Notes: generated by a model not told the origin, from the letters alone. DNA of 64,000 nucleotides from Paenibacillus foliorum (GCF_013141765.1 NZ_WHOD01000045.1:124001-188000); one strand, 5' to 3'. Counted from the first letter of the stretch, positions 9,197 to 18,620 are shown. Program-made: numbers and translations.

Positions 9197-9295
9197 GATA
9201 TGATCCCCTTCTGCCATTTTTTTCATAATATATCCATAACAACTGTTTAATATACGATTAGATAAAGGAAAGACAAGTTAAAGACCTTAGATAGC

Positions 9296-9323
9296 AAAAA
9301 AAGGCTTCTAATAGAAGCCTTTT
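9296..9323 (-). terminator. terminator of the sulfatase/ABC locus
   Basis: Stem AAAAGGCTTC/GAAGCCTTTT with a five-base loop. On the minus strand it is followed by seven T. It lies about 120 bases beyond the last gene of the carbohydrate locus (stop at 9446) and may also act on the plus strand. Confidence 0.8.
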
Positions 9324-9445
9324 ACAAGATACTTTCGTGGCATGGCTCTTCTATTCGAAGACACCCAGAAATTTGTATACATAATAATTGTTATGTAAAC
9401 ACTAATGCAATATCCCATTCAGCATATTATAGAGTTAACTGATTT

Positions 9446-10837
9446 TTACAACTTATTACTTTGCAGCAGCTGGTTCCTCATCCACTCATTTCGCACCAAT
9501 CCATCGCCTTCCTCATATAGTCGTTGATATAACAACTGCCTATACTCCTTAATTAAATCTATACAGCTATGATCATAGATAAGATTGGTCAGCTCGTAGG
9601 GATCATCCACCAAATTGTATAATTCATCCACATCTGTTGTATTCCAAATATATTTCCAATTGTCAGAGCGCAGCATTCTTTGAGTGTACAAGCCGAATTG
9701 TTGACCGTTATAGGTCGAAACCACTGCAGTTCTCCAATCCGGAACGGATTCGTTTTTCAGGAGTGGGAGCAGTGATCTGCCATGAAAAAAGGAAAGCGGC
9801 GCTGCCAGCATTAGAACTTCCAATAAGGTTGGGGGGATATCCAGCATATTATATACGAACTGATCACATCGATGTCCCCTCTTCGCTATCCCCGGGTACT
9901 TAATAATAAGTGGAACTTTTACTACGTCATCATACAAAATGTAATGCTTATCCATCATCCGGTGCGAACCGCACATATCGCCATGATCAGAAGTGAAGAT
10001 AACTAATGTGTTATCTAATGCTTTAGTTTGTTCAAGAGCTTGCAGCACCTGTCCAATCGCATCATCCACTTGACTGATCATACCGTAGTAGCGGGCAACG
10101 ATCGGAGCCCATTCCTCCCACGTAAAATCTTGAATTTGCCAATTAAGCAGCTGCTGCCGTTGGATGTACGGTTTATTGTTGAAGGATTCGTTAAATCCTC
10201 CCCATTCCGGAATGTCTTCAGGACCATACATGTCAGCGAACTTCCCTGAAGGCCTGCATGGTAAATGTGGCTCCGCAAAATGAAGCTGCATATACCAAGG
10301 TTCACCCGATTTTTCTAGCTCATGGATGGATGCACACGCTTGATCAGCCAACCAGTGGGTTTTGGAATGCTCTACTGGGATGGGATCACGTTCACCGAAA
10401 AACCCAGCATCGTATTGAACATTAGGGTAGGATTGCGCTAGCATTTCCTTGTATCCGTCATACCCAATATAGGTATCATATCCGTATTCTATAGGTGACA
10501 GCCTTGGGTGTACGTCCCATTTGCCGAGAAAAACCCTTCTATAGGAGAGCTTATTTAACTCTCTAGGCCAAGCATATTCCGTAGGCTCCAAAGCTGGAAT
10601 GCTCAAACCACTTGTATAATTCCATAGAGCCCCAAAAGCTTCAGGCCTCCGTCCATTAATCAAGGCTTGTCTGGAAGGGCAGCAAATCGGGATTGGAGTA
10701 AAAGCATTCGTAAACCAAACACCTTCCGCAGCTAATCGGTCGATATTCGGTGTACATACTGGATATTGTTTGCTAAAACCAATGCAATCATAACGAAGCT
10801 GGTCAAGCATGATAAATAAAATGTTTGGTGTATTCAT
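9446..10837 (-). CDS. sulfatase (type I, formylglycine-dependent)
   Basis: 463 aa of the alkaline-phosphatase superfamily. The signature C-x-P-S-R is present as CCPSR at residues 52-56, so Cys52 should become formylglycine. The metal site is visible as LDQLRYD near residue 11 and TSDHGDMCGSH in the middle. No signal peptide, so it would act on imported substrate in the cytosol. AGAGGATAA precedes the ATG. It is the last gene of the locus, 26 bases after a Gfo/Idh/MocA gene. The sulfatase-maturing enzyme it requires is not in this window. Confidence 0.9.
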   Translation of the reverse strand: MNTPNILFIMLDQLRYDCIGFSKQYPVCTPNIDRLAAEGVWFTNAFTPIPICCPSRQALINGRRPEAFGALWNYTSGLSIPALEPTEYAWPRELNKLSYRRVFLGKWDVHPRLSPIEYGYDTYIGYDGYKEMLAQSYPNVQYDAGFFGERDPIPVEHSKTHWLADQACASIHELEKSGEPWYMQLHFAEPHLPCRPSGKFADMYGPEDIPEWGGFNESFNNKPYIQRQQLLNWQIQDFTWEEWAPIVARYYGMISQVDDAIGQVLQALEQTKALDNTLVIFTSDHGDMCGSHRMMDKHYILYDDVVKVPLIIKYPGIAKRGHRCDQFVYNMLDIPPTLLEVLMLAAPLSFFHGRSLLPLLKNESVPDWRTAVVSTYNGQQFGLYTQRMLRSDNWKYIWNTTDVDELYNLVDDPYELTNLIYDHSCIDLIKEYRQLLYQRLYEEGDGLVRNEWMRNQLLQSNKL

Positions 10838-10863
10838 TTATCCTCTCTATCCCCTCTATCCCT

Positions 10864-11859
10864 TCAACCCACATCAACCACATTCCCACCGGACTTATGA
10901 GAACGTATGGCTGCCTCAATAACTTCCTGTGCGGCTAATGCCTCCTCTCCTGAGCCTTCAACTTCTGAAGGAGAAACATTATGTTTAAGCTGCTCAATGA
11001 ACCGTTCGATCCGATTGCGAAATGTGTCGTTGAACCCCTGCATGCCTCGCATTATAGAGTTGCGCATTACTATCGTTTCGCTGCTTTTATGTGGATACAA
11101 GGTGATGCATTCGTAGACGTTTTCAAGCACGAACCGGCCTTCCGTACCCGCAGCCTCGCACCACTCAATCGGATGCAGCATGGACATATCATAACTGCCT
11201 GTCAGATGTCCGACAGCCCCGTTAGCAAACTCCAAATTAACGCTGGCGGTAGACCATGTCTTACGATCAGGCGCTTTATTCATAAAAGCTTGCACCCGTT
11301 TGATATCTCCGTAAAAATAACGCATCACATCGATCGAGTGCGGATGAAGTGCTCGCATATGAAACCACTCGGTGAAATCGGCTTTGTTATCTATAGTAAG
11401 TCTCATGTTGATAAACATCGGCTTGCCAAGCAGATTCTGATTGATCCATTCTTTGCCCCTCTCTGCGGCTGGGGCAAACCGGTGATTCAAATTACAACCA
11501 AGACGTACTCCTTTTGCATTCGCAGCATTCACCATTTCCCTAGCCTCTTCGATTCGGTTAGAGATCGGTTTCTCGACAAGCACATCCTTCCCGGCTTCAA
11601 TGGCGATCATGACCGGCTCATAATGATGGCTGCCTTTCTCATCTCCGCCAGTAGCAACGCATACCATATCGATCTCCTCTTTGTCTAATAAGCTCCTGAG
11701 ATCCGTATACGCCTTTACCCCGTAAATAATTGAGGCTTCCTTGACACGATCCTCCATCAAATCGCAGACAGCGACCAACTCGGTATCCGGATGCTGACTG
11801 TAATAGCGGCAATGAATTTTACCAATGTTATTGACGCCTACAACGGCTACTCGAATCAT
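10864..11859 (-). CDS. Gfo/Idh/MocA-family oxidoreductase
   Basis: 331 aa. N-terminal NAD(P)-binding fold (VAVVGVNNIGKIHCRYYSQ), the family motif VEKPISN around residue 97 and the larger beta-sheet substrate domain with NHRFAP. These enzymes oxidise or reduce sugars, inositols or sugar conjugates. GGAGGGATAAGT precedes the ATG. It sits between a sulfatase and a sulfatase-like gene, and a second family member lies 2.5 kb upstream; the two are clearly related but not duplicates. Confidence 0.9.
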   Translation of the reverse strand: MIRVAVVGVNNIGKIHCRYYSQHPDTELVAVCDLMEDRVKEASIIYGVKAYTDLRSLLDKEEIDMVCVATGGDEKGSHHYEPVMIAIEAGKDVLVEKPISNRIEEAREMVNAANAKGVRLGCNLNHRFAPAAERGKEWINQNLLGKPMFINMRLTIDNKADFTEWFHMRALHPHSIDVMRYFYGDIKRVQAFMNKAPDRKTWSTASVNLEFANGAVGHLTGSYDMSMLHPIEWCEAAGTEGRFVLENVYECITLYPHKSSETIVMRNSIMRGMQGFNDTFRNRIERFIEQLKHNVSPSEVEGSGEEALAAQEVIEAAIRSHKSGGNVVDVG

Positions 11860-11945
11860 ACTTATCCCTCCTAGTACGATTACCTCTACAATAAATCTAA
11901 CCGCACCGCATTAAGCAGGTGCGGCACAAGACGATCCGCTTTTAT

Positions 11946-13337
11946 TTATTTGAGCTGTTTGGCCTGAAGGGACCTTGCAGTGAGCGCGCTGCCAATATGC
12001 AAGGTATCATAGGCTTGTTGGGATGAAGTAAAAGGTGCATCCCCTTTACCATGCCAACCAAGATTCGTAAACATGGGATTAGTACGCCCGGTTTGCTCCT
12101 CTCGTTTACGGATATACGCATCCATCCTTGAAGTAAGCAGCCCTACAATCTCCGGCTCCATTTCTGCCACATTGTTATTTTCTTGCGGATCCTCGATCAA
12201 ATTATACAGCTCCACTTCCGGTTTGAAATGGAAGTCAGGCTCTAAGGAGCGGATTAGCTTCCAATGAGGCGTGCGCCAGCCATGTTTGCGCATCCAGGTG
12301 CACTCTGTGATATAAAATTCGCTCACCCGACGTTCCGGGGTACCGTTAATTAATGGGATAAGGCTCTGTCCATCCGGCTCCAGCTGCTCGTCAACCTCCA
12401 GCAATTCCAGAATTGTCGGCATAATATCGCTAATTACCGTTACATCGGAGACACGTTTTCCCGCAGGGATTTTACCGGGAAATTTAATAATTAACGGTAC
12501 AACAAGGGTACAATCGTACAGACCATGATGATCAAAGTAGCAATCATGCTCATAGAGTGTTTCTCCATGATCCGATGTCACTACTATTAAGGTATCCTCG
12601 GCTAGTCCCAAAGATTGGACACTTTGCAACAGATTTTGAATACACGAGTCCATATAGGCGACTGCACCATCATATTGAGCACTGACATACTCTTGATCTG
12701 TCACGCCCTCAGGAATCCATGATTTAAGGAAATCGGCAAAAGGCTTAAAGTTATAAACCGGATCCATTGAATGGTTGGCAGAATCATGCTCATCTCCTCC
12801 ATAGAAGATGCGCTCATACGGCTTTGGAGGCAAGTAGGGCGAATGCGGATCCATATGTCTCAGAAACAGGAAAAATGGTTTATCATCATTAGCAAGCCGG
12901 TGCAGCTCTGGAATGGTTACATCGTTCAAGTTTTCCGCTTTGGGGCATTTACCTTGTTCATTAGGCATCCATGCTTCATACTCCAAATAGTTGTCAAAAC
13001 CCCGCGAGGACGGATTTCCAGTAAACCCCACGCATGTCGTGTTATAACCAATGTCTCTCAGTACCTCCGCCAGCGTTTTTGCTCCAACCGCACCTTTATG
13101 CCGCAGCGCAACCACATCAGTACCGAAGCAATCCTTGCCAGTCAGCATGCATGCATAAGCGGGTGTTGTCGGGATGCTCGGACTGAAGTGCTGTTCAAAT
13201 AAAACCCCTTCACACGCCAGCTTATCAAGATGCGGAGTCGTTAATTTGCCGTAGCCATAAGAACTCATTCGATCCCGGCGCAAGCTATCAATCCCGAAGA
13301 GAATCAGATTCGGCTTTTTTTTGGATGTGGAGTGCAT
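11946..13337 (-). CDS. sulfatase-superfamily protein with Thr at the catalytic position
   Basis: 463 aa from the ATG at 13337 (AAGGAGA eight bases upstream). The fold is that of sulfatases: FGIDSLRRDRMSSYGYGK at the N-terminus, VVTSDHGETLYEHDCYFDHHG in the middle. At the site of the C-x-P-x-R signature it reads T57-T-P-A-Y61, so both the formylglycine Cys/Ser and the Arg are missing. Thr nucleophiles occur elsewhere in this superfamily (lipoteichoic-acid and phosphoethanolamine transferases), so it may be a phospho-transferase or phosphodiesterase rather than a sulfatase. It is 86 bases upstream of a dehydrogenase gene. Confidence 0.8.
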   Translation of the reverse strand: MHSTSKKKPNLILFGIDSLRRDRMSSYGYGKLTTPHLDKLACEGVLFEQHFSPSIPTTPAYACMLTGKDCFGTDVVALRHKGAVGAKTLAEVLRDIGYNTTCVGFTGNPSSRGFDNYLEYEAWMPNEQGKCPKAENLNDVTIPELHRLANDDKPFFLFLRHMDPHSPYLPPKPYERIFYGGDEHDSANHSMDPVYNFKPFADFLKSWIPEGVTDQEYVSAQYDGAVAYMDSCIQNLLQSVQSLGLAEDTLIVVTSDHGETLYEHDCYFDHHGLYDCTLVVPLIIKFPGKIPAGKRVSDVTVISDIMPTILELLEVDEQLEPDGQSLIPLINGTPERRVSEFYITECTWMRKHGWRTPHWKLIRSLEPDFHFKPEVELYNLIEDPQENNNVAEMEPEIVGLLTSRMDAYIRKREEQTGRTNPMFTNLGWHGKGDAPFTSSQQAYDTLHIGSALTARSLQAKQLK

Positions 13338-13404
13338 TCTGTTCATTCTCCTTTTGTATGTAATAGGGTATTAAAAACATATTAGAATCAATGAATGTCC
13401 AAGA

Positions 13405-14211
13405 CTATCGAGAACCGAGCTGCTTCAAGCAAGCATTCAAATAACCGTAGGTTTCTGCAGCAATAATCGAGATTTGGGCTAACGTATGCTCAGGCTTTGC
13501 ACCGATTACTTCGAGTACAACAGGCCCTTCATAATTACTGTCAACCATAGCTTTACAATAGGCAAACAGATTAATGTCTCCGCGCCCGCAAGCTTGCAAC
13601 TCAATGGCACCAGGTCCTTGCTCCCGTCCTTTGCAGTCCCGAATATGGATATGCTTGACGCGGTTTATGACAGCCGGCAGCGCTTCCTCTGGATTCTCTT
13701 TAGCGCGGTAGATGTGACTTGGATCCATATCGATGCCGAAGGCGCTAGAAGTAACCTCTGACATAGCACGTAGTGTTGTCGGAGTATCATGAATGGCTTG
13801 CCCGATATGTGCTTTCACACACAGTGTCACTCCTAATGCTGCCGCCTTTTCCGACATTCGTTGGAGCTGGTCGATGGATTGCTTTAAATCCTCTTCAACG
13901 CCGGTTTTGCCTCCTGGACCGATATTGACAATGGGAATACCGATTTCAGCAGCAGCCTCCAATGCGCTTAACAATCGCTGCTCATCTTTAACGCTGCCGA
14001 ATTCCATAGAGAGGAAGCTTAAACCATTTTCTTGAACAACCGACCTCAGCTCAGCCGCCTGCTCCTTCCACCGTGCAATGTCCAAATGCTCACACATACC
14101 TTGAATCGCCGAAATTTCAACCCCATCATAACCACTAAGTGCAATGTGACGAACCGCTGTAGCGAAATCAAATTCCTTATAGAGAACTGAATTAACACCG
14201 AGCTTTATCAT
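13405..14211 (-). CDS. sugar phosphate isomerase/epimerase-type TIM barrel
   Basis: 268 aa from the ATG at 14211 (AAGGAGAGGG upstream; the longer open frame has none). It is an AP-endonuclease-2-like TIM barrel with metal ligands visible in order: GVEISA (Glu), IDMDPSH (Asp/His), HIHIRD (His) and VVLEVIG (Glu). Relatives include inosose dehydratase, xylose-isomerase-like epimerases and lyases acting on 3-keto sugars. Together with two Gfo/Idh/MocA enzymes it suggests an oxidise-then-isomerise or eliminate pathway on a sugar. The substrate is unknown. Confidence 0.85.
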   Translation of the reverse strand: MIKLGVNSVLYKEFDFATAVRHIALSGYDGVEISAIQGMCEHLDIARWKEQAAELRSVVQENGLSFLSMEFGSVKDEQRLLSALEAAAEIGIPIVNIGPGGKTGVEEDLKQSIDQLQRMSEKAAALGVTLCVKAHIGQAIHDTPTTLRAMSEVTSSAFGIDMDPSHIYRAKENPEEALPAVINRVKHIHIRDCKGREQGPGAIELQACGRGDINLFAYCKAMVDSNYEGPVVLEVIGAKPEHTLAQISIIAAETYGYLNACLKQLGSR

Positions 14212-14340
14212 AATAAAATACCCTCTCCTTATGGACGGCAGACCCTGCCGACTTTTAATTAATATCATTAATGAATAACCACAACTGGTTAAGAACAATA
14301 CCGCCCCATATATTTAATGTTATTAATTGTCTGTTCCCGT

Positions 14341-15444
14341 CTACATGGACAACGGATCACCGTGGAATGCCGGTAACGGGTGAGGTCTGACTACAATTCC
14401 TCCTTGTTCGTACGATTCGATGACCGCAAACGTATACTCCAGCACAGCCAGTGCATCCCTGCCTGAAGCCCGGATATGCTCTCTTGGAACCCCATTCGTA
14501 ATATCCTCCAGAAATGCGTGCAGCCTGTTGTTAAATGTCGTATTAAATTCCGTAACCCCTGATTCAGTTACTTCCGGTTGTGGATGTGCTCCTATAACAG
14601 GAACCCCCTTTTGAGCCCTCCAATAGGAAACCTTTTCCACACAATTCTCTATACAAAAGGTTCCTTTCGTACCCCCAACCTCCATACTCCACCAGCCGCC
14701 TAATCCATAGGTTGCATCACCTCGTTGACTCAGCAAATAGCCTGCCGCACCGCTGGCGAACTTAACGTGAATACTGTTAATGGAGACCATAATATCACTT
14801 GCGCTTTTTCGGAAACCCGCCTGACTGGAAAATGTTTGAATATGAGTTATATCCCCGCAAAAATACCGCATAACGCTGAATGGATGAGTCAAGAACGCTT
14901 TCATATGAAAATAGGGCTGTCCTTTGTCCTTAGGTGTCTTCGGAGAATTGTACGTGTCTTCACCACCATTAAAGCCCATTTTATGTAAACAATACACGGT
15001 TTCACCGATATCACCGGAATCCATATACTGCCGGGCTTTTGCTGCGGGGGCTGTAAAATAATGATTCAAATTGCATCCGAGATATACATTCTTCTCCGCA
15101 GCAAACCTAACCAGCTCTCGACCTTCTCGGATATCGTTAGCCAATGGTTTTTCGATTAACACATGCTTGCCAGCCGCAATCGCCTGCATAGCCGGTTCAA
15201 AGTGCCAGCTCCCATTATCGATACCACCCGTCGTGACATCGACAATTTCAATCTCAGGCTCATGCTGAAGCATATCCCGCAAACTGTAATAGGCTCTTAC
15301 GCCGTATTTGTCCGCTGCTTTATCGGCTCTTTCCTTCACTACATCACAAACTGCGATTACTTGCGCGAGCGGATCCTGCGAATAACATTCTGCATGGCGC
15401 AAGCCAATTCCATTCATACCTACGATCCCTATTTTCAATGCCAT
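14341..15444 (-). CDS. Gfo/Idh/MocA-family oxidoreductase (second copy)
   Basis: 367 aa. NAD(P) fold with IGIVGMNGIGLRHAECYSQ, family motif IEKPLAN, then CNLNHYFTAPA in the catalytic domain. The C-terminal domain has a loop (about residues 170-190) not seen in the shorter paralogue downstream. Start codon ATG with CGGAG upstream. It lies between a TIM-barrel gene and a sulfatase-like gene, in one transcription unit by orientation and spacing (129 and 125 bases). Confidence 0.9.
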   Translation of the reverse strand: MALKIGIVGMNGIGLRHAECYSQDPLAQVIAVCDVVKERADKAADKYGVRAYYSLRDMLQHEPEIEIVDVTTGGIDNGSWHFEPAMQAIAAGKHVLIEKPLANDIREGRELVRFAAEKNVYLGCNLNHYFTAPAAKARQYMDSGDIGETVYCLHKMGFNGGEDTYNSPKTPKDKGQPYFHMKAFLTHPFSVMRYFCGDITHIQTFSSQAGFRKSASDIMVSINSIHVKFASGAAGYLLSQRGDATYGLGGWWSMEVGGTKGTFCIENCVEKVSYWRAQKGVPVIGAHPQPEVTESGVTEFNTTFNNRLHAFLEDITNGVPREHIRASGRDALAVLEYTFAVIESYEQGGIVVRPHPLPAFHGDPLSM

Positions 15445-15569
15445 CTCCGCGTCCCTTAGCTTGTTACCTAAGAATAGTGCAAGCCGGGACTACACCACCT
15501 TCCATTATGGTTTTACTCTGAAATGTATTCGATCAGCTTACCTGCTTGCACCCTTAGAGCCCACTCCAA

Positions 15570-17015
15570 TCAATGCCCCGACTTCCTATGCTGTGAATAC
15601 ACCCCCGCTCCCTCTAATATGTCATACCGCACACGTTGCGGGTCGGCAATCCACGACTCCCAGGTTAATCCAACCTTTCCAAGGATCAGTTCGATACGTC
15701 GTCGAAACGGCAGCTGCGCTTCATTGATTTGAATCATCATAGGATCAGGCCTGCCATTCAATTTACTGGATACAAAAACATTAAGCTTCGCTTCCAATTC
15801 CTCAGCCATATGTGGCAGCTTTTTCGCCAAATTGATAAGTTCCTCAGGATCCTGCTGCAAATCGTACAGCTCTTGTTCAGGCCGTTGAAAAGGTCCTGTA
15901 TCGTAATTTCTTATAAGCTTATATCGCTCTGTCCGGATCGCCCTTGCCGCCTGCCAAGCACACTCGCTCAGGAACACTTCGTCCATAGTCCCATCGGCTT
16001 CTCCATTAATGGAGGACCATAAGCTTTGTCCGTCCAGATTGTCCGGTTTCCTAAGCGCTGATAGGTCTATACCGGTCTCGGCTTCCGCCGCAACCGCTTC
16101 CAGAATGGTAGGCATCAAGTCCGCATGCTGGACGAAGCCTTTAACCCGTTTAGCAACAGGTATATGTCCAGGCCATCGCATTATTACAGGAACATGTACC
16201 GTTTGCTCATACAATCCGCAATGATCCCAATAAATATCGTGCTCGGTTAAGCTCTCTCCATGGTCGCCAAACAAAATTAGCAGCGTTTCCTCCCTTATGC
16301 CTACATTCATCAAGTACTCGTCGAGCTCACGAATTAAATCATCCAAATATCGAACTTCCGCATCATAAAGCGCGCTTATATAATCAGCATCTGTGACAGG
16401 CCCAAGCTGATTATAGTGATGATGTTTAAAAAAAGGGTATGCCGGGTGGCCATACGCCCGATTCATACTTGAGTTTCCCTTATCATAAGGATTTTTTCCC
16501 TCACCATAAAATGGTGTGATGTAGGAATCCGGCGGTAAATAGGGCGTATGGGCATCCCAATAATGAAGAAATAAGAAAAAATCCTCATCTTTATGCTCCT
16601 TAATCCAAGGCAGTGCGAGATCATTAACCGTTCTGCCATCAATCCAGCGCTTCTTTCCGGAGCTGTTCATATAGTAGCGGTACCCGCGGGCAAACCATTC
16701 CTTCATGTTATAAAGGTTGTCAACAGCGCCGGTTGTGAAGCCTGCTGCTTTAAGTATGGACGGCAGCCATTCCACCGATTTGGAAAGGTAGCTTAGATCC
16801 GAGCCATGAGATATGAGTCCTGTCGTCAAACCAATGCTTCCCGTAAAGATAGCCGAATGGGCAACCTCTGTCGGAATATCGGCCGCATAAGCGCGTTCCA
16901 TGAGCACACCTTCCGAAGCGATCTGGTCGATATACGGAGTCGTTGGTTTTCCGTAGCCATAGCAGCCAAGCCGGTCCGCACGGAGCGTATCGAGCGAGAT
17001 CATGATGATTTTCAT
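15570..17015 (-). CDS. sulfatase-superfamily protein with Thr at the catalytic position (second)
   Basis: 481 aa. Sulfatase fold: MISLDTLRADRLGCYGYGKP at the N-terminus and LFGDHGESLTEHDIYWDHCG in the middle. Where the C-x-P-x-R signature should be, it reads T49-E-V-A-H53, so neither the formylglycine residue nor the Arg is there. The metal-binding Asp/His residues look intact, so an active Thr-type enzyme is more likely than a dead one. Its ATG overlaps the stop of the APS kinase gene by four bases, so the two are translationally coupled. GGAGGGAGAC precedes the start. Confidence 0.8.
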   Translation of the reverse strand: MKIIMISLDTLRADRLGCYGYGKPTTPYIDQIASEGVLMERAYAADIPTEVAHSAIFTGSIGLTTGLISHGSDLSYLSKSVEWLPSILKAAGFTTGAVDNLYNMKEWFARGYRYYMNSSGKKRWIDGRTVNDLALPWIKEHKDEDFFLFLHYWDAHTPYLPPDSYITPFYGEGKNPYDKGNSSMNRAYGHPAYPFFKHHHYNQLGPVTDADYISALYDAEVRYLDDLIRELDEYLMNVGIREETLLILFGDHGESLTEHDIYWDHCGLYEQTVHVPVIMRWPGHIPVAKRVKGFVQHADLMPTILEAVAAEAETGIDLSALRKPDNLDGQSLWSSINGEADGTMDEVFLSECAWQAARAIRTERYKLIRNYDTGPFQRPEQELYDLQQDPEELINLAKKLPHMAEELEAKLNVFVSSKLNGRPDPMMIQINEAQLPFRRRIELILGKVGLTWESWIADPQRVRYDILEGAGVYSQHRKSGH

Positions 17016-17644
17016 CTGATGTCTCCCTCCAGTTGACCAATCTTGCTATTTATCTCTACCACCCGCTCCATTTCCTGACTCGCCGCCACACAGCTTTGCA
17101 CAGATTCAACATCCACCTCTTGAGCATTCTGGTTAATCCATTGCATAATCCGATTCACATTAGCATGCACGGAGTTCTGTTCCGTATCAATTACAATGTC
17201 CGCTTGATCTGGCTCCTCATAAGCATCGGAAATGCCGGTGAACATAGTGATTTCCTGTCGACGTGCTTTGGCGTATAATCCTTTCACATCCCTCGCCTCG
17301 CACACCTCAAGCGAACAGTGCACATAAATTTCCACATAACCCGTGATGTAACTCCGAAGGTACTTCCGCATTTCTCGGTAAGGCGTTATGGCGGACACAA
17401 GGACAAGGATACCGTGCTTGGACAGCAGGTTTGCGACATAGGCAATTCGGCGAATATTCTCCAGCCGATCCTCCCGGCTGAAGCCAAGACCTTTACAAAT
17501 GGCTGAGCGAATTTCGTCCCCATCTAGCAATTCTACCGGCCGTCCTGCATCTGCAAGCTGCTTATAAATATGCTGCGCTGTTGTTGTCTTACCTGAACCT
17601 GAGAGGCCGGTAAACCAAAGTACATTACCGCTGGAGCTTTCCAT
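17012..17644 (-). CDS. cysC: adenylyl-sulfate (APS) kinase
   Basis: 210 aa. P-loop GLSGSGKTT at residues 13-21, then LLDGDEIR and FSREDRLENIRR, the APS-binding core of CysC, and GLYAKAR near residue 122. It phosphorylates APS to PAPS in the cytosol. The family norm is about 200 aa, so it is full length, with a ~25-residue C-terminal tail. AGGAGGAAAGTAC precedes the ATG. The setting is unusual: no ATP sulfurylase or PAPS reductase is nearby, and it overlaps a sulfatase-like gene by four bases. Confidence 0.9.
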   Translation of the reverse strand: MESSSGNVLWFTGLSGSGKTTTAQHIYKQLADAGRPVELLDGDEIRSAICKGLGFSREDRLENIRRIAYVANLLSKHGILVLVSAITPYREMRKYLRSYITGYVEIYVHCSLEVCEARDVKGLYAKARRQEITMFTGISDAYEEPDQADIVIDTEQNSVHANVNRIMQWINQNAQEVDVESVQSCVAASQEMERVVEINSKIGQLEGDIR

Positions 17645-17660
17645 GTACTTTCCTCCTATG

Positions 17661-17706
17661 AGTTTCGCGTAAGCGAAACTAACTTCGTGAGCATAAGCTG
17701 AGTTTT
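17661..17706. repeat. REP-like palindromic element upstream of the APS kinase gene
   Basis: A perfect palindrome AGTTTCGC-GTAA-GCGAAACT (17661-17680) followed by a second, weaker hairpin with outer AACT/AGTT and inner AGC-ATAA-GCT (17681-17704). It occupies the gap between the ABC permease and the APS kinase gene, just before the latter's ribosome site. It looks like a mobile or dispersed intergenic repeat. Confidence 0.5.
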
Positions 17707-17786
17707 CATATCTCTATATTAAAGCGGAACAGCCACGATATCATTGTCCATTCAGCCATTCGTGTGGTCGATGCGGCCCTAATTAG

Positions 17787-18620
17787 CTATCCTTTCACCG
17801 AACCAGCGGTCATTCCCGCCACAATCTTCTTATTGAAGAATATAAACAGGATAAGTGGCGGGAGAGAAATCAGCACGACATCGGCAAATAACAAATTCCA
17901 TGAAGTTAGATACATGCTCATGAAATTATATAGCGTTAATTGAACTGTAGCATTCTCCGAACCTGGCAAGAAATAGAGCGGGTTAACAAAATCATTAAAT
18001 ATACTAACCGCCTGAATGATGATGATCGTCGAGGAAACAGGTTTAAGTAACGGAAATATAATATGGGTATACAGCTTAAACCCTCCGCATCCATCCATAA
18101 AGGCGCTTTCGTCGATATCACGCGGAATGGTTGCCGTAAAAGCCTTGTACAGAATGGCGCAGAATGGGAAGTGCAGTGCAATTTCAACCAGCGTAAGTCC
18201 TGTCAAAGTTTTGAACAAGCCGACCGAATTGAGCACCCAGATAGTAGGTACAACAGCTGGAGGAATCATCAAGCCTGCAAGCACTAGAAAATTGAGCGTC
18301 GAGGCTGCTCTCCCCCTCTCTCTACGTTGCAGCACAAACCCCGCCAAAGAGCTGACTATAACCAATCCAGTAACCGACAACACAGTCAGCAGCGTGCTGT
18401 TATAGAAGGCGCGTATCAGCATATTGTCAGCTGCAACCAATACGGCTTTATAATTATCAATAATATGGAGTGTATCCGGCCAAAACATGTTCATATCAGC
18501 CGCTTTTGTACTCGATTTGAAGGAGTTCACTATAACAAAATAAAAAGGCACCCAGAAGATCAAAGTAGAAAACAGGAGCATAATGATGCTGATTAAAGTT
18601 TTTTGTAGCTTATTGCTCAT
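17787..18620 (-). CDS. carbohydrate ABC transporter permease (MalG type)
   Basis: 277 aa, six predicted membrane helices. The cytoplasmic EAA loop is visible as DIDESAFMDGCGGFKLYTHI (about residue 170), which docks with the ATPase. CUT1-type sugar importers usually have a shared ATPase (MsmX/MsmK type) encoded elsewhere, and none is present here. The ATG overlaps the stop of the preceding permease by four bases. Confidence 0.92.
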   Translation of the reverse strand: MSNKLQKTLISIIMLLFSTLIFWVPFYFVIVNSFKSSTKAADMNMFWPDTLHIIDNYKAVLVAADNMLIRAFYNSTLLTVLSVTGLVIVSSLAGFVLQRRERGRAASTLNFLVLAGLMIPPAVVPTIWVLNSVGLFKTLTGLTLVEIALHFPFCAILYKAFTATIPRDIDESAFMDGCGGFKLYTHIIFPLLKPVSSTIIIIQAVSIFNDFVNPLYFLPGSENATVQLTLYNFMSMYLTSWNLLFADVVLISLPPLILFIFFNKKIVAGMTAGSVKG

